Position numbers and translations under genes: made by a program
Notes under the pieces: model-generated
What the model saw: the letters and a program-made list of their open reading frames with translations, nothing else
The model's database searches: none
What the model was told of the DNA's origin: nothing
Part shown: positions 32,377 through 42,486 of the stretch, one piece after another
Layout: the number at the start of each line of letters is the position of its first letter
How positions within the stretch are numbered: the first letter of the stretch is position 1
Source: Streptomyces brevispora
GTDB taxonomy: Bacteria; Actinomycetota; Actinomycetes; Streptomycetales; Streptomycetaceae
Assembly (NCBI RefSeq): GCF_007829885.1
Contig: NZ_VIWW01000001.1
Coordinates: forward strand, 3,782,001 to 3,846,000
Direction: 5' to 3'
DNA: 64,000 nt

Positions 32377-32903
32377 GCGGCGGCCGGAAAGCCCTCGGCG
32401 GGGCGTACGACGTAACCCTCCTGGCGTCCGGTGTCCAGGCGCAGGGCCCGCAGCGTCCGTTCCGCGCGGGCGTCGAACACCCCGCGCCACAGCACCGGCG
32501 GCGTCGGGATCCCCAGGTCCCGCAGGAACGCCACGGTCCGGTCCCAGCCGAGACAGTGGTCCCCGTCCCAGACGGCGAAGCCGTAGAAGTGGCTCGCCAG
32601 GTCCTCGTACGGGATCGAGTGGCGGGCGAACATGTTTTCGCCGCAGATCCGTCGGCCTGCCGGGATGCGGGGGCCGATGCGACCCTGGAGCGCCTTGACC
32701 CGGCCCCGGGAGGGGTGGTGCGCCGAGTCCAGGGAGCGGGCGTGCAGTCCGTCGGCGTACAGGGTCGTGTTCTCGCCGTCCAGCTTCTCGGTGACCACGA
32801 CCTCCGTGCCGGTGAGGTCCCTGAGACCGGCGAGCCGCACGTCGTCCGAGGTGGCTCCGGGTGACCAGGGCAGATGCGGTGTCCGCGGATAGTGCGTACG
32901 CAT
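32374..32903 (-). pseudogene. Truncated RNA ligase (Rnl2-like), fused out of frame to the downstream remnant
   Basis: From ATG 32903 about 177 residues read as a T4 Rnl2-like RNA ligase. The nucleotidyl-lysine motif I is VTEKLDGENTTLY (Lys 40), then CGENMFARHSIPYEDL, motif III YGFAVWDGD and motif IV QEGYVVRPAEGF. The family continues with motif V (a K-W pair), but here the sequence changes at about 32374 into the endonuclease-type remnant in another frame. Without motif V the ligase should be inactive. A deletion joining two neighbouring RNA-repair genes explains the structure. Confidence 0.72.
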
Positions 32904-33429
32904 GATGTCTGCCCCCGGTGACGATGCCTTGCCCGGCCGGTCACTGTAAGGGCGGTGAGCCGCGGCACTCGACCGAATTACGCGCCGGGGGGAGCCGGGC
33001 GAGGGGTGCCGACGCGTGCCCGCGTTTGACCATCGGACCCCGGGGGGTAAGATCCTCCACCCGATTGGCCAGGCTCACACCCCGTATGGCACACTGACCA
33101 GGTTGCTCGGTTGAGTGTCAATGCTGCGCGCCTCCCGCCGGGAGGACCGGAAGCGAGTCCCACAGTACTCGTCGGCCCCATGTGGGCCGGACGTACGGGA
33201 ATCTTTCGGGAAGCGTATGTGTGGCACCGGCCAGGCACCCGGTGGGGTTTCGCCCCCGACGCTCTTGATTGAGCACAGCGCGGTCTACAGGCCCGCACCC
33301 CCTTGGTTGGGAAATCCTTCGGGAGATCTTCGTAGAGGGGATGCGACACGCCCGACCGCGTGGGTCGGAGGCGGAGTAAACAGAACCTCGGGTTCCAGAG
33401 CGTTACGAGAGACAGGACTACTAGTAGCC
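32904..33429 (+). promoter_or_regulatory. S10 operon control region
   Basis: 526 bp upstream of rpsJ. A strong promoter candidate is TTGACC (33026-33031), 16 bp, TAAGAT (33048-33053); a second weaker one may lie at 33066-33095 (TGGCCA-N18-CACACT). The leader from the first would be about 370 nt, unusually long, and carries the element at 33344. No gene is present. Confidence 0.68.
33344..33370 (+). promoter_or_regulatory. Shared leader element, S10 operon copy
   Basis: CGACACGCCCGACC then GCGTGGGTCGGAG, 26 of 27 bases identical to 23431-23457 before rpsL. It keeps the CCGACC/GGTCGG stem and GCGTG loop and ends 59 nt before the rpsJ ATG. See the findings. Confidence 0.6.
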
Positions 33430-33738
33430 ATGGCGGGACAGAAGATCCGCATCCGGCTCAAGGCCTACGACCACGAGGTCATCGACTCCTCGGCGAAGAA
33501 GATCGTCGAGACGGTGACCCGCACTGGTGCGTCGGTCGCGGGCCCGGTGCCGCTGCCCACTGAGAAGAACGTGTACTGCGTCATCAAGTCGCCGCACAAG
33601 TACAAGGACTCTCGCGAGCACTTCGAGATGCGCACGCACAAGCGCCTCATCGACATTCTCGACCCCACGCCGAAGACCGTCGACTCGCTCATGCGTCTCG
33701 ACCTTCCGGCTGGCGTCGACATCGAGATCAAGCTCTGA
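33430..33738 (+). CDS. rpsJ: 30S ribosomal protein S10
   Basis: 102 residues, standard length. It starts [20 protein letters not shown] and has the extended loop [20 protein letters not shown]. Besides its place in the 30S head it is the partner of NusG/NusB in transcription-translation coupling. First gene of the S10 operon; rplC follows 14 nt later. Confidence 0.98.
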   Translation: MAGQKIRIRLKAYDHEVIDSSAKKIVETVTRTGASVAGPVPLPTEKNVYCVIKSPHKYKDSREHFEMRTHKRLIDILDPTPKTVDSLMRLDLPAGVDIEIKL

Positions 33739-33752
33739 AGGGACGGGCCGAG

Positions 33753-34397
33753 ATGAGCAAGAACATCAAGGGCGTCCTGGGCGAGAAGCTCGGCATGACC
33801 CAGGTCTGGGACGAGAACAACCGGGTTGTCCCGGTGACCGTCGTCAAGGCCGGTCCGTGCGTCGTGACGCAGGTCCGTACGAACGACAGCGACGGCTACG
33901 AGTCGGTCCAGATCGCCTTCGGCGAGATCGACCCGCGCAAGGTGAACAAGCCCCTCAAGGGCCACTTCGCCAAGGCCGACGTGACTCCGCGCCGCCACCT
34001 GGTGGAGCTCCGCACCCCTGACGCCAGCGAGTACACGCTGGGCCAGGAGGTCACTGCCGAGGTGTTCGAGTCCGGCGTCAAGGTTGACGTCACGGGCAAG
34101 AGCAAGGGCAAGGGCTTCGCCGGTGTCATGAAGCGTCACAACTTCAAGGGCCTCGGCGCCGGCCACGGCGTCCAGCGCAAGCACCGTTCCCCCGGTTCGA
34201 TCGGTGGCTGCGCCACCCCTGGGCGTGTCTTCAAGGGCATGCGCATGGCCGGCCGGATGGGTAACGAGCGCGTCACCACCCAGAACCTGACCATCCACGC
34301 GGTTGACGCGGAGAAGGGTCTGCTGCTCATCAAGGGCGCGGTCCCCGGTCCGAACGGCGGCCTCGTCCTGGTCCGTACCGCGGCCAAGGGGGCTTGA
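33753..34397 (+). CDS. rplC: 50S ribosomal protein L3
   Basis: 214 residues. The long internal loop toward the peptidyl-transferase centre reads [20 protein letters not shown] and [20 protein letters not shown]. One of the first proteins in 50S assembly. GGGACGGG upstream serves as RBS; rplD begins 4 nt after the stop. Confidence 0.98.
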   Translation: MSKNIKGVLGEKLGMTQVWDENNRVVPVTVVKAGPCVVTQVRTNDSDGYESVQIAFGEIDPRKVNKPLKGHFAKADVTPRRHLVELRTPDASEYTLGQEVTAEVFESGVKVDVTGKSKGKGFAGVMKRHNFKGLGAGHGVQRKHRSPGSIGGCATPGRVFKGMRMAGRMGNERVTTQNLTIHAVDAEKGLLLIKGAVPGPNGGLVLVRTAAKGA

Positions 34398-34401
34398 GGT
34401 A

Positions 34402-35052
34402 ATGAGCACCATTGACATCCTTTCGCCGGCAGGCGACAAGGCCGGTACCGTCGAGCTCCCCGCGGAGATCTTCGACGCGAAGACCAGCGTTCCGCTGATC
34501 CACCAGGTCGTTGTCGCGCAGCTGGCAGCTGCCCGTCAGGGCACGCACAAGACCAAGCGTCGCGGCGAAGTCCGTGGTGGTGGGCGCAAGCCTTACCGCC
34601 AGAAGGGCACCGGCCGCGCGCGCCAGGGTTCGACCCGCGCGCCGCAGTTCGTCGGCGGTGGCGTCGTCCACGGCCCGCAGCCGCGTGACTACTCGCAGCG
34701 CACCCCGAAGAAGATGAAGGCCGCCGCCCTGCGCGGTGCCCTCTCCGACCGGGCGCGCCACTCCCGCATCCACGTCGTCACCGGCGTGGTCGAGGGTGGA
34801 GTCTCCACGAAGGCCGCGAAGACGCTGTTCGGCAAGATCTCGGAGCGCAAGAACGTGCTCCTGGTCGTCGACCGCAACGACGAGGCCGCGTGGCTCTCCG
34901 CACGCAACCTGCCCCAGGTGCACATCCTGGATCCGGGCCAGCTGAACACGTACGACGTGATCGTCTCTGACGACGTGGTCTTCACCCAGGCCGCTTTCGA
35001 GTCCTTCGTGTCTGGCCGCCAGACCGCTGAGACCGAAGGGAGCGACGCCTGA
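34402..35052 (+). CDS. rplD: 50S ribosomal protein L4
   Basis: 216 residues from ATG 34402. The exit-tunnel loop is [20 protein letters not shown] then [13 protein letters not shown], the site of macrolide-resistance changes, here apparently wild type. In E. coli L4 autoregulates the S10 operon; no L4 target was identified here. Overlaps rplW by one base (ATGA). Confidence 0.97.
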   Translation: MSTIDILSPAGDKAGTVELPAEIFDAKTSVPLIHQVVVAQLAAARQGTHKTKRRGEVRGGGRKPYRQKGTGRARQGSTRAPQFVGGGVVHGPQPRDYSQRTPKKMKAAALRGALSDRARHSRIHVVTGVVEGGVSTKAAKTLFGKISERKNVLLVVDRNDEAAWLSARNLPQVHILDPGQLNTYDVIVSDDVVFTQAAFESFVSGRQTAETEGSDA

Positions 35053-35375
35053 TGAGCGAGGCGACCGTTACCAGCAAGACCTACTCCGACCCGCGTGACG
35101 TTCTCGTCAAGCCGGTTGTTTCGGAGAAGAGCTACGCGCTGCTCGACGAGAACAAGTACACGTTCATCGTCGCGCCCGGCTCCAACAAGACCCAGATCAA
35201 GCAGGCCGTGGAAGCGGTCTTCTCGGTCAAGGTCACCGGGGTCAACACGATCAACCGGCAGGGTAAGCGCAAGCGCACCAAGACCGGTTTCGGCAAGCGC
35301 GCCGACACGAAGCGCGCCATCGTGACCCTCGCTGAGGGCGACCGTATCGACATCTTCGGCGGCCCGACCTCCTGA
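35052..35375 (+). CDS. rplW: 50S ribosomal protein L23
   Basis: 107 residues with [20 protein letters not shown] and the basic loop [21 protein letters not shown]23 sits at the tunnel exit and docks trigger factor and SRP. ATG overlaps the rplD stop, so translation is coupled. Confidence 0.97.
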   Translation: MSEATVTSKTYSDPRDVLVKPVVSEKSYALLDENKYTFIVAPGSNKTQIKQAVEAVFSVKVTGVNTINRQGKRKRTKTGFGKRADTKRAIVTLAEGDRIDIFGGPTS

Positions 35376-35425
35376 CGGAGGTTGAGACGTCCAGGATCCG
35401 GAAATCTTCCGAGGACTGAGAGATA

Positions 35426-36262
35426 ATGGGTATCCGCAAGTACAAGCCGACGACCCCGGGCCGTCGTGGCTCCAGCGTCGCCGACTTTGTCGAGATCACG
35501 CGGTCCACGCCGGAGAAGTCGCTGGTCCGCCCCCTGCACAGCAAGGGCGGCCGTAACAACACCGGTCGTGTGACCGTTCGCCACCAGGGTGGTGGCCACA
35601 AGCGCGCCTACCGCGTGATCGACTTCCGTCGTCACGACAAGGACGGCGTGCCGGCCAAGGTCGCGCACATCGAGTACGACCCGAACCGCACCGCGCGCAT
35701 CGCGCTCCTGCACTACGCCGACGGCGAGAAGCGATACATCATCGCGCCGCGCGGCCTGACGCAGGGCGACCGTGTCGAGAACGGTCCGGCCGCCGACATC
35801 AAGCCCGGTAACAACCTGGCGCTGCGCAACATCCCGGTCGGTACGACCATCCACGCCATCGAGCTGCGGCCCGGCGGCGGCGCGAAGTTCGCCCGTTCCG
35901 CGGGTGCCTCCGTGCAGCTGCTGGCGAAGGAGGGCACCATGGCCCACCTTCGTATGCCGTCGGGTGAGATCCGCCTGGTCGACGCCCGCTGCCGCGCCAC
36001 CATCGGTGAGGTCGGCAACGCCGAGCAGTCGAACATCAACTGGGGCAAGGCCGGCCGCATGCGCTGGAAGGGCGTTCGCCCGTCCGTCCGCGGTGTCGCG
36101 ATGAACCCGGTTGACCACCCGCACGGTGGTGGTGAGGGCAAGACCTCCGGTGGTCGCCACCCGGTCTCGCCGTGGGGTCAGAAGGAGGGTCGTACTCGCT
36201 CGCCGAAGAAGGCATCGAGCAAGTACATCGTCCGCCGCCGCAAGACGAACAAGAAGCGCTAG
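35426..36262 (+). CDS. rplB: 50S ribosomal protein L2
   Basis: 278 residues, typical. The RNA-binding core is [20 protein letters not shown] and the conserved C-terminal peptidyl-transferase segment is [20 protein letters not shown]. It bridges the subunits and is required for peptidyl transfer. 50 nt after rplW, with GAGGACTGAG upstream. Confidence 0.98.
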   Translation: MGIRKYKPTTPGRRGSSVADFVEITRSTPEKSLVRPLHSKGGRNNTGRVTVRHQGGGHKRAYRVIDFRRHDKDGVPAKVAHIEYDPNRTARIALLHYADGEKRYIIAPRGLTQGDRVENGPAADIKPGNNLALRNIPVGTTIHAIELRPGGGAKFARSAGASVQLLAKEGTMAHLRMPSGEIRLVDARCRATIGEVGNAEQSNINWGKAGRMRWKGVRPSVRGVAMNPVDHPHGGGEGKTSGGRHPVSPWGQKEGRTRSPKKASSKYIVRRRKTNKKR

Positions 36263-36274
36263 GAGCGGGTTTAG

Positions 36275-36556
36275 ATGCCGCGCAGTCTCAAGAAGGGGCC
36301 CTTCGTCGACGGCCACCTCATCAAGAAGGTGGACGTACAGAACGAGGCAGGCACCAAGAACGTCATCAAGACCTGGTCCCGTCGCTCGATGATCATCCCG
36401 GCCATGCTGGGTCACACCATCGCGGTGCACAACGGCAAGATCCACGTCCCGGTGTTCGTCACCGAGTCGATGGTCGGCCACAAGCTCGGCGAGTTCTCGC
36501 CGACTCGCACCTTCCGCGGCCACGTCAAGGACGACCGGAAGTCGAAGCGCCGCTAA
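36275..36556 (+). CDS. rpsS: 30S ribosomal protein S19
   Basis: 93 residues: [19 protein letters not shown] at the N terminus and the S19 signature [17 protein letters not shown]. Forms the S13-S19 pair in the 30S head. 12 nt after rplB. Confidence 0.98.
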   Translation: MPRSLKKGPFVDGHLIKKVDVQNEAGTKNVIKTWSRRSMIIPAMLGHTIAVHNGKIHVPVFVTESMVGHKLGEFSPTRTFRGHVKDDRKSKRR

Positions 36557-36599
36557 GCGCGGGGTGGAAACGACTATGACTCACACCGAAGGGACAACC

Positions 36600-36947
36600 A
36601 TGGAAGCCAGGGCCCAGGCGCGGTACATCCGCGTCACGCCCATGAAGGCCCGCCGAGTGGTGGACCTCATCCGTGGCATGGATGCCACGGAGGCTCAGGC
36701 GGTCCTGCGTTTCGCCCCGCAGGCCGCGAGCGTGCCGGTTGGCAAGGTGCTTGACAGCGCCATTGCCAACGCTGCACACAACTACGACCACCCCGACGCC
36801 TCTTCGCTGGTCATCAGCGAGGCGTTTGTGGACGAGGGTCCGACCCTGAAGCGGTTCCGTCCGCGTGCTCAGGGCCGTGCCTACCGGATCCGTAAGCGGA
36901 CCAGCCACATCACCGTGGTCGTCAGCAGCAAGGAAGGAACCCGGTAA
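36600..36947 (+). CDS. rplV: 50S ribosomal protein L22
   Basis: 115 residues from ATG 36600, chosen because GAAGGGA is just upstream; in-frame GTG 36564 and ATG 36576 give unconserved extensions. The tunnel hairpin is [20 protein letters not shown]. Overlaps the rpsC start by one base. Confidence 0.96.
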   Translation: MEARAQARYIRVTPMKARRVVDLIRGMDATEAQAVLRFAPQAASVPVGKVLDSAIANAAHNYDHPDASSLVISEAFVDEGPTLKRFRPRAQGRAYRIRKRTSHITVVVSSKEGTR

Positions 36948-37783
36948 TGGGCCAGAAGGTTAACCCTCATGGGTTCCGGCTCGGCATTACCACGGACTTC
37001 AAGTCCCGTTGGTACGCCGACAAGCTGTACAAGGACTACGTCAAGGAAGACGTTGCCATTCGTCGCATGATGACGAAGGGCATGGAGCGGGCCGGCATCT
37101 CGAAGGTCGAGATCGAGCGCACCCGCGACCGCGTCCGCGTTGACATCCACACCGCCCGCCCGGGCATCGTCATCGGCCGCCGCGGCGCCGAGGCCGACCG
37201 CATCCGTGGCGAGCTGGAGAAGCTGACCGGCAAGCAGGTCCAGCTGAACATCCTCGAGGTCAAGAACCCCGAGGTGGACGCTCAGCTGGTGGCCCAGGCC
37301 GTCGCCGAGCAGCTCTCCTCCCGCGTCTCCTTCCGTCGTGCCATGCGCAAGAGCATGCAGAGCACGATGAAGGCCGGCGCCAAGGGCATCAAGATCCAGT
37401 GCGGCGGTCGCCTCGGCGGCGCCGAGATGTCCCGCTCGGAGTTCTACCGCGAGGGCCGCGTGCCCCTGCACACCCTCCGTGCGAACGTCGACTACGGCTT
37501 CTTCGAGGCCAAGACGACCTTCGGCCGTATCGGTGTGAAGGTCTGGATCTACAAGGGCGACGTCAAGAACATCGCCGAGGTCCGCGCCGAGAACGCTGCT
37601 GCCCGTGCGGGCAACCGCCCGGCCCGTGGCGGCGCTGACCGTCCGGCCGGCCGCGGTGGCCGTGGTGGCGAGCGTGGCGGTCGCGGCCGCAAGCCGCAGC
37701 AGTCGGCTCCGGCCGCCGAGGCCCCCAAGGCCGAGGCGTCCGCCGCTGCTCCGGCGGCTGAGAGCACCGGAACGGAGGCCTGA
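36947..37783 (+). CDS. rpsC: 30S ribosomal protein S3
   Basis: 278 residues. The KH domain is [20 protein letters not shown] and the C-terminal domain has [20 protein letters not shown]. An actinobacterial Arg/Gly then Ala/Pro/Glu-rich tail of about 55 residues extends the protein beyond E. coli S3. S3 forms part of the mRNA entry helicase. Translation is coupled to rplV. Confidence 0.97.
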   Translation: MGQKVNPHGFRLGITTDFKSRWYADKLYKDYVKEDVAIRRMMTKGMERAGISKVEIERTRDRVRVDIHTARPGIVIGRRGAEADRIRGELEKLTGKQVQLNILEVKNPEVDAQLVAQAVAEQLSSRVSFRRAMRKSMQSTMKAGAKGIKIQCGGRLGGAEMSRSEFYREGRVPLHTLRANVDYGFFEAKTTFGRIGVKVWIYKGDVKNIAEVRAENAAARAGNRPARGGADRPAGRGGRGGERGGRGRKPQQSAPAAEAPKAEASAAAPAAESTGTEA

Positions 37784-37788
37784 CCGAA

Positions 37789-38208
37789 ATGCTGATCCCC
37801 CGTAGGGTCAAGCACCGCAAGCAGCACCACCCGAAGCGCAGCGGTATGTCCAAGGGTGGCACGCAGGTTGCGTTCGGCGAGTACGGCATCCAGGCGCTGA
37901 CCCCGGCGTACGTGACGAACCGTCAGATCGAGTCCGCTCGTATCGCGATGACCCGTCACATCAAGCGTGGCGGCAAGGTCTGGATCAACATCTACCCGGA
38001 CCGCCCCCTGACGAAGAAGCCTGCCGAGACCCGCATGGGTTCCGGTAAGGGTTCTCCCGAGTGGTGGATCGCGAACGTCAAGCCGGGTCGGGTGATGTTC
38101 GAGCTGTCCTACCCGAACGAGAAGATTGCTCGTGAGGCGCTCACCCGCGCTGCTCACAAGCTTCCGATGAAGTGCCGGATTGTTCGGCGCGAGGCAGGTG
38201 AGTCGTGA
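37789..38208 (+). CDS. rplP: 50S ribosomal protein L16
   Basis: 139 residues, starting [20 protein letters not shown] and with the tRNA-site loop [20 protein letters not shown]. It helps place tRNA in the A site. Its stop overlaps the rpmC ATG (ATGA). Confidence 0.98.
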   Translation: MLIPRRVKHRKQHHPKRSGMSKGGTQVAFGEYGIQALTPAYVTNRQIESARIAMTRHIKRGGKVWINIYPDRPLTKKPAETRMGSGKGSPEWWIANVKPGRVMFELSYPNEKIAREALTRAAHKLPMKCRIVRREAGES

Positions 38209-38432
38209 TGTCGGCCGGTACCAAGACGTCCGAGCTGCGCGAGCTGGGCAACGAGGAGCTCCTCAACAAGCTCCGCGAGGCCAAGGAAGAGCTGTTCAAT
38301 CTCCGCTTCCAGGCGGCGACTGGTCAGCTCGAGAACCACGGCCGGCTCAAGTCCGTCCGTAAGGACATCGCCCGGATCTACACCCTGATGCGTGAGCGCG
38401 AGCTCGGTATCGAGACGGTGGAGAGCGTCTGA
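38208..38432 (+). CDS. rpmC: 50S ribosomal protein L29
   Basis: 74 residues, two long helices ([20 protein letters not shown], then [20 protein letters not shown]). ATG 38208 overlaps the rplP stop; GTG 38205 directly before it is the less likely start. Lies at the tunnel exit next to L23. Confidence 0.96.
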   Translation: MSAGTKTSELRELGNEELLNKLREAKEELFNLRFQAATGQLENHGRLKSVRKDIARIYTLMRERELGIETVESV

Positions 38433-38716
38433 TGAGCGAGAAGACTGTGACTGAGACCAACACCGACCGCGGTTTCCGCAAGACCCGTGAGGGTCTGGTC
38501 GTCAGCGACAAGATGGACAAGACCGTCGTCGTCGCTGTCGAGGACCGCGTCAAGCACGCGCTGTACGGCAAGGTCATCCGCCGTACGAACAAGCTCAAGG
38601 CTCACGACGAGCAGAACGCCGCCGGCGTCGGCGACCGCGTCCTCCTGATGGAGACCCGGCCGCTGTCCGCCACGAAGCGGTGGCGCATCGTCGAGATCCT
38701 CGAGAAGGCCAAGTAA
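38432..38716 (+). CDS. rpsQ: 30S ribosomal protein S17
   Basis: 94 residues. The OB fold starts at [20 protein letters not shown] and ends with [21 protein letters not shown] primary 16S binder. Last gene before a 109-bp gap with a long hairpin. Confidence 0.97.
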   Translation: MSEKTVTETNTDRGFRKTREGLVVSDKMDKTVVVAVEDRVKHALYGKVIRRTNKLKAHDEQNAAGVGDRVLLMETRPLSATKRWRIVEILEKAK

Positions 38717-38756
38717 TTCCTGAAGGGCATTCCCCTCAGGCAGGTTCCGCCAGGCT

Positions 38757-38796
38757 CGGTGGGGAGCTGCGTAAGTCACTTACGGAGCTCCCCGCC
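38757..38796 (+). promoter_or_regulatory. Long hairpin between rpsQ and rplN
   Basis: GGGGAGCTGCGTAAGT (38761-38776) pairs with ACTTACGGAGCTCCCC (38778-38793) with one mismatch, and the flanking CGG/CCG extends it. No T run follows. It marks the S10/spc boundary and may be an RNase processing site, an mRNA stabiliser or a partial terminator. Confidence 0.65.
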
Positions 38797-38825
38797 GGGA
38801 ACCGGCAGACGATCAGGAGATAGAC

Positions 38826-39194
38826 GTGATCCAGCAGGAGTCGCGACTGCGCGTCGCCGACAACACGGGTGCGAAGGAAATTCTCACCATCCGTGTTCTC
38901 GGTGGCTCGGGTCGCCGCTACGCGGGCATCGGTGACGTCATCGTCGCCACCGTCAAGGACGCGATCCCCGGTGGCAACGTGAAGAAGGGTGACGTCGTCA
39001 AGGCCGTCATCGTTCGCACCGTCAAGGAGCGTCGTCGTCAGGATGGCTCGTACATCCGCTTCGACGAGAACGCCGCCGTCATTCTGAAGAACGACGGCGA
39101 CCCCCGCGGCACCCGTATCTTCGGCCCGGTGGGCCGTGAGCTGCGCGAGAAGAAGTTCATGAAGATCATCTCGCTCGCGCCGGAGGTGCTGTAA
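38826..39194 (+). CDS. rplN: 50S ribosomal protein L14
   Basis: 122 residues from GTG 38826 (CAGGAGA upstream). Landmarks are [20 protein letters not shown] and the C-terminal [20 protein letters not shown]. Contacts the 30S at bridge B5/B8. First gene of the spc block; rplX starts 2 nt later. Confidence 0.98.
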   Translation: MIQQESRLRVADNTGAKEILTIRVLGGSGRRYAGIGDVIVATVKDAIPGGNVKKGDVVKAVIVRTVKERRRQDGSYIRFDENAAVILKNDGDPRGTRIFGPVGRELREKKFMKIISLAPEVL

Positions 39195-39196
39195 GC

Positions 39197-39520
39197 ATGA
39201 AGATCAAGAAGGGCGACCTGGTTCAGGTCATCACCGGTAAGGACAAGGGCAAGCAGGGCAAGGTCATCGTTGCCTACCCTGCTCAGGACCGCGTCCTCGT
39301 CGAGGGTGTCAACCGGGTCAAGAAGCACACGAAGGCCGGTCAGACCGCTCGCGGTTCGCAGACCGGTGGCATTGTGACGACCGAGGCTCCCGTCCACGTC
39401 AGCAACGTGCAGCTGGTTGTTGAGAAGGACGGCAACAAGGTCGTTACTCGCGTCGGCTACCGCTTTGACGACGAGGGCAACAAGATCCGCGTTGCCAAGC
39501 GCACCGGTGAGGACATCTGA
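39197..39520 (+). CDS. rplX: 50S ribosomal protein L24
   Basis: 107 residues. The KOW domain is [20 protein letters not shown] and [12 protein letters not shown] follows. An assembly initiator of the 50S. Overlaps rplE (ATGA). Confidence 0.97.
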   Translation: MKIKKGDLVQVITGKDKGKQGKVIVAYPAQDRVLVEGVNRVKKHTKAGQTARGSQTGGIVTTEAPVHVSNVQLVVEKDGNKVVTRVGYRFDDEGNKIRVAKRTGEDI

Positions 39521-40077
39521 TGACTACCACCACTGCGCCGCGTCTCAAGACGCGCTACCGCGAGGAAATCGCCGGCAAGCTGCGTGAGGAGTTCTCCTAC
39601 GAGAACGTCATGCAGATCCCCGGTCTGGTCAAGATCGTGGTCAACATGGGTGTGGGCGACGCCGCCCGCGACTCCAAGCTGATCGATGGCGCCGTGCGCG
39701 ACCTCACCACGATCACGGGCCAGAAGCCGGCCGTCACCAAGGCCCGCAAGTCGATCGCGCAGTTCAAGCTGCGCGAGGGGCAGCCGATCGGCTGCCACGT
39801 CACCCTTCGTGGTGACCGCATGTGGGAGTTCCTGGACCGTACGCTGTCGCTCGCGCTTCCGCGTATCCGTGACTTCCGCGGCCTGTCGCCGAAGCAGTTC
39901 GACGGCCGTGGCAACTACACCTTCGGTCTCACGGAGCAGGTCATGTTCCACGAGATCGACCAGGACAAGATCGACCGGGTCCGGGGCATGGACATCACCG
40001 TGGTCACCACGGCGACCAATGACGACGAGGGTCGTGCCCTCCTTCGTCACCTCGGCTTCCCGTTCAAGGAGAACTGA
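39520..40077 (+). CDS. rplE: 50S ribosomal protein L5
   Basis: 185 residues with [40 protein letters not shown] and [19 protein letters not shown]. Binds 5S rRNA with L18 and contacts P-site tRNA. Translation coupled to rplX. Confidence 0.98.
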   Translation: MTTTTAPRLKTRYREEIAGKLREEFSYENVMQIPGLVKIVVNMGVGDAARDSKLIDGAVRDLTTITGQKPAVTKARKSIAQFKLREGQPIGCHVTLRGDRMWEFLDRTLSLALPRIRDFRGLSPKQFDGRGNYTFGLTEQVMFHEIDQDKIDRVRGMDITVVTTATNDDEGRALLRHLGFPFKEN

Positions 40078-40079
40078 CC

Positions 40080-40265
40080 GTGGCGAAGAAGTCCCTGATC
40101 GCTAAGGCCGCCCGCAAGCCGAAGTTCGGCGTCCGCGGGTACACCCGCTGCCAGCGCTGCGGCCGGCCCCACTCCGTCTACCGCAAGTTCGGCCTGTGCC
40201 GCGTGTGCCTTCGTGAGATGGCTCACCGTGGCGAGCTGCCGGGCGTGACCAAGAGCTCCTGGTAA
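40080..40265 (+). CDS. rpsZ: 30S ribosomal protein S14, zinc-binding type Z
   Basis: 61 residues, the short form. Two CxxC pairs (CQRC and CRVC around residues 24-27 and 40-43) bind zinc. Starts at GTG 40080, 2 nt after rplE. The longer Cys-free S14 expected under zinc limitation is not in this window. Some annotations use rpsN for this gene. Confidence 0.97.
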   Translation: MAKKSLIAKAARKPKFGVRGYTRCQRCGRPHSVYRKFGLCRVCLREMAHRGELPGVTKSSW

Positions 40266-40489
40266 TTCTCCTTCGCCCCTTGGGCGTTGGGATTACCCGG
40301 AAGCTCTCGGTAAGTATCTGGTCGGCAGGAGCCCGCCCCCACATGCCGTAGGCTTGTGTGGTTGGGCGCCTGCCGCCCTAGACCGACTTACTACGCCGTA
40401 GGTCCCCGCACCGCACCCGTCCCGCCACTGAGTGGGGAGAGGGATGGCGCATACAGGAAACCCCGGCGAGAGAGGCCGAAGGCCAACTC

Positions 40490-40888
40490 ATGACCATGAC
40501 TGATCCCATCGCAGACATGCTCACGCGTCTGCGTAACGCGAACTCGGCGTATCACGACGACGTCAAGATGCCGCACAGCAAGATCAAGTCGCACATCGCG
40601 GAGATCCTCCAGCAGGAGGGCTTCATCACCGGCTGGAAGGTCGAGGACGCCGAGGTCGGTAAGAGCCTCGTTCTCGACCTGAAGTTCGGTCCGAACCGCG
40701 AGCGTTCGATTGCCGGCATCAAGCGTATTTCGAAGCCGGGTCTGCGTGTATACGCAAAGTCCACCAATCTGCCGAAGGTTCTCGGCGGCCTGGGCGTGGC
40801 GATCATCTCCACGTCCCACGGTCTCCTGACCGGCCAGCAGGCCAGCAAGAAGGGCGTAGGTGGGGAAGTCCTCGCCTACGTCTGGTAG
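40490..40888 (+). CDS. rpsH: 30S ribosomal protein S8
   Basis: 132 residues: [20 protein letters not shown] and the C-terminal signature [21 protein letters not shown] primary 16S binder; in E. coli it represses the spc operon at the rplE start. The 224-bp gap before it has an imperfect hairpin around 40262-40297 (GGTAA...TTACC) but no gene. Confidence 0.98.
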   Translation: MTMTDPIADMLTRLRNANSAYHDDVKMPHSKIKSHIAEILQQEGFITGWKVEDAEVGKSLVLDLKFGPNRERSIAGIKRISKPGLRVYAKSTNLPKVLGGLGVAIISTSHGLLTGQQASKKGVGGEVLAYVW

Positions 40889-40909
40889 TCGGGAACGGAG
40901 GAAAAGCTC

Positions 40910-41449
40910 ATGTCGCGAATCGGCAAGCTCCCCATCCAGGTTCCCGCCGGTGTGGACGTCACCATCGATGGCCGTACGGTCGCGGTGAAGGGCCCCAAGG
41001 GCACCCTCTCGCACACCGTTGCCGCGCCGATCGAGGTCACCAAGGGTGAGGACGGCGTTCTGAACGTCATCCGCCCGAACGACGAGCGTCAGAACAAGGC
41101 CCTTCACGGCCTGTCCCGCACGCTGGTGGCGAACATGATCACCGGTGTGACCCAGGGATACATCAAGGCGCTCGAGATCAGCGGTGTCGGTTACCGAGTC
41201 CAGGCGAAGGGCTCCAACCTGGAGTTCGCCCTGGGCTACAGCCACCCGATCCTCATCGAGGCCCCCGAAGGCATCACCTTCAAGGTCGAGACGCCCACGA
41301 AGTTCACTGTCGAGGGCATCGACAAGCAGAAGGTCGGCGAGGTTTCGGCGAAGATCCGCAAGCTGCGGAAGCCTGACCCGTACAAGGCCAAGGGCGTCAA
41401 GTACGCCGGCGAGGTTATCCGCCGCAAGGTCGGAAAGGCGGGTAAGTAA
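40910..41449 (+). CDS. rplF: 50S ribosomal protein L6
   Basis: 179 residues, two alpha/beta repeats. [20 protein letters not shown] opens the protein and the signature [19 protein letters not shown] lies at the end. Located near the sarcin-ricin loop. GGAGGA gives a strong RBS. Confidence 0.98.
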   Translation: MSRIGKLPIQVPAGVDVTIDGRTVAVKGPKGTLSHTVAAPIEVTKGEDGVLNVIRPNDERQNKALHGLSRTLVANMITGVTQGYIKALEISGVGYRVQAKGSNLEFALGYSHPILIEAPEGITFKVETPTKFTVEGIDKQKVGEVSAKIRKLRKPDPYKAKGVKYAGEVIRRKVGKAGK

Positions 41450-41452
41450 GCC

Positions 41453-41836
41453 ATGGCATACGGTGTAAAGATCGCCAAGGGCGACGCCTACAAGCGTGCC
41501 GCCCTCAAGCGTCGCCACATCCGCGTCCGGAAGCACATCTCCGGTTCGCCCGAGCGTCCGCGCTTGGTTGTGACGCGTTCGAACCGCCACATGGTCGCTC
41601 AGGTCATCGACGACATCGCGGGCCACACGCTCGCGTCGGCGTCGACGCTCGACGCCTCCATTCGCGGTGCCGAGGGTGACAAGAGTGCCCTCGCCAAGCA
41701 GGTCGGGGCCCTGGTCGCCGAGCGCGCCAAGGCCGCAGGCGTCGAGGCCGTCGTGTTTGACCGCGGTGGTAACCAGTACGCCGGGCGGATTGCCGCTCTG
41801 GCTGACGCCGCCCGTGAAGCCGGGCTGAAGTTCTAA
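41453..41836 (+). CDS. rplR: 50S ribosomal protein L18
   Basis: 127 residues. Basic N terminus ([20 protein letters not shown]), then [20 protein letters not shown] and the C-terminal [19 protein letters not shown]. Binds 5S rRNA. Starts 3 nt after rplF. Confidence 0.97.
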   Translation: MAYGVKIAKGDAYKRAALKRRHIRVRKHISGSPERPRLVVTRSNRHMVAQVIDDIAGHTLASASTLDASIRGAEGDKSALAKQVGALVAERAKAAGVEAVVFDRGGNQYAGRIAALADAAREAGLKF

Positions 41837-41883
41837 GCCCCGGTTCCTACGCACAGCGGACGTAACAGAGAGAGGTAATTCCA

Positions 41884-42486
41884 ATGGCTGGACCCCAGCG
41901 CCGCGGAAGCGGTGCCGGTGGCGGCGAGCGGCGGGACCGGAAGGGCCGTGACGGTGGCGCCAGCGCCGCCGAGAAGACCGCGTACGTCGAGCGCGTCGTC
42001 GCGATCAACCGTGTCGCCAAGGTCGTGAAGGGTGGTCGTCGCTTCAGCTTCACCGCGCTGGTCGTGGTGGGCGATGGTGACGGCAGCGTCGGTGTCGGAT
42101 ACGGCAAGGCCAAGGAAGTTCCCGCGGCCATCGCCAAGGGCGTTGAAGAGGCCAAGAAGAGCTTCTTCAAGGTTCCGCGTATCCAGGGCACCATCCCTCA
42201 CCCGATCCAGGGCGAGAAGGCCGCGGGCGTTGTCCTGCTCAAGCCTGCTTCCCCCGGTACCGGTGTGATCGCGGGTGGCCCGGTGCGCGCCGTTCTGGAG
42301 TGCGCCGGCGTTCACGACATCCTGTCGAAGTCGCTCGGTTCTTCGAACCCGATCAACATCGTGCACGCGACGGTGGCGGCCCTTCAGGGTCTGCAGCGTC
42401 CCGAGGAGATCGCGGCTCGCCGTGGTCTGCCCCTCGAGGACGTGGCCCCCGCCGCTCTGCTCCGCGCCCGAGCGGCAGGTATGTGA
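41884..42486 (+). CDS. rpsE: 30S ribosomal protein S5
   Basis: 200 residues. An Arg/Gly-rich N terminus is followed by the dsRNA-binding-like domain [20 protein letters not shown] and the C-terminal [20 protein letters not shown]. Affects decoding accuracy and spectinomycin response. Overlaps rpmD (ATGA). Confidence 0.98.
   Translation: MAGPQRRGSGAGGGERRDRKGRDGGASAAEKTAYVERVVAINRVAKVVKGGRRFSFTALVVVGDGDGSVGVGYGKAKEVPAAIAKGVEEAKKSFFKVPRIQGTIPHPIQGEKAAGVVLLKPASPGTGVIAGGPVRAVLECAGVHDILSKSLGSSNPINIVHATVAALQGLQRPEEIAARRGLPLEDVAPAALLRARAAGM

Noticed and set aside
27966..33000. Integrative element or prophage between tuf and rpsJ
   Set aside because: No integrase, transposase, terminal repeat or tRNA attachment site is visible, so only an accessory slot is claimed.
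34511..34717. Alternative-frame small proteins inside ribosomal genes
   Set aside because: Ser/Arg/Pro-rich frames of this kind arise in every high-GC gene and none has an RBS.
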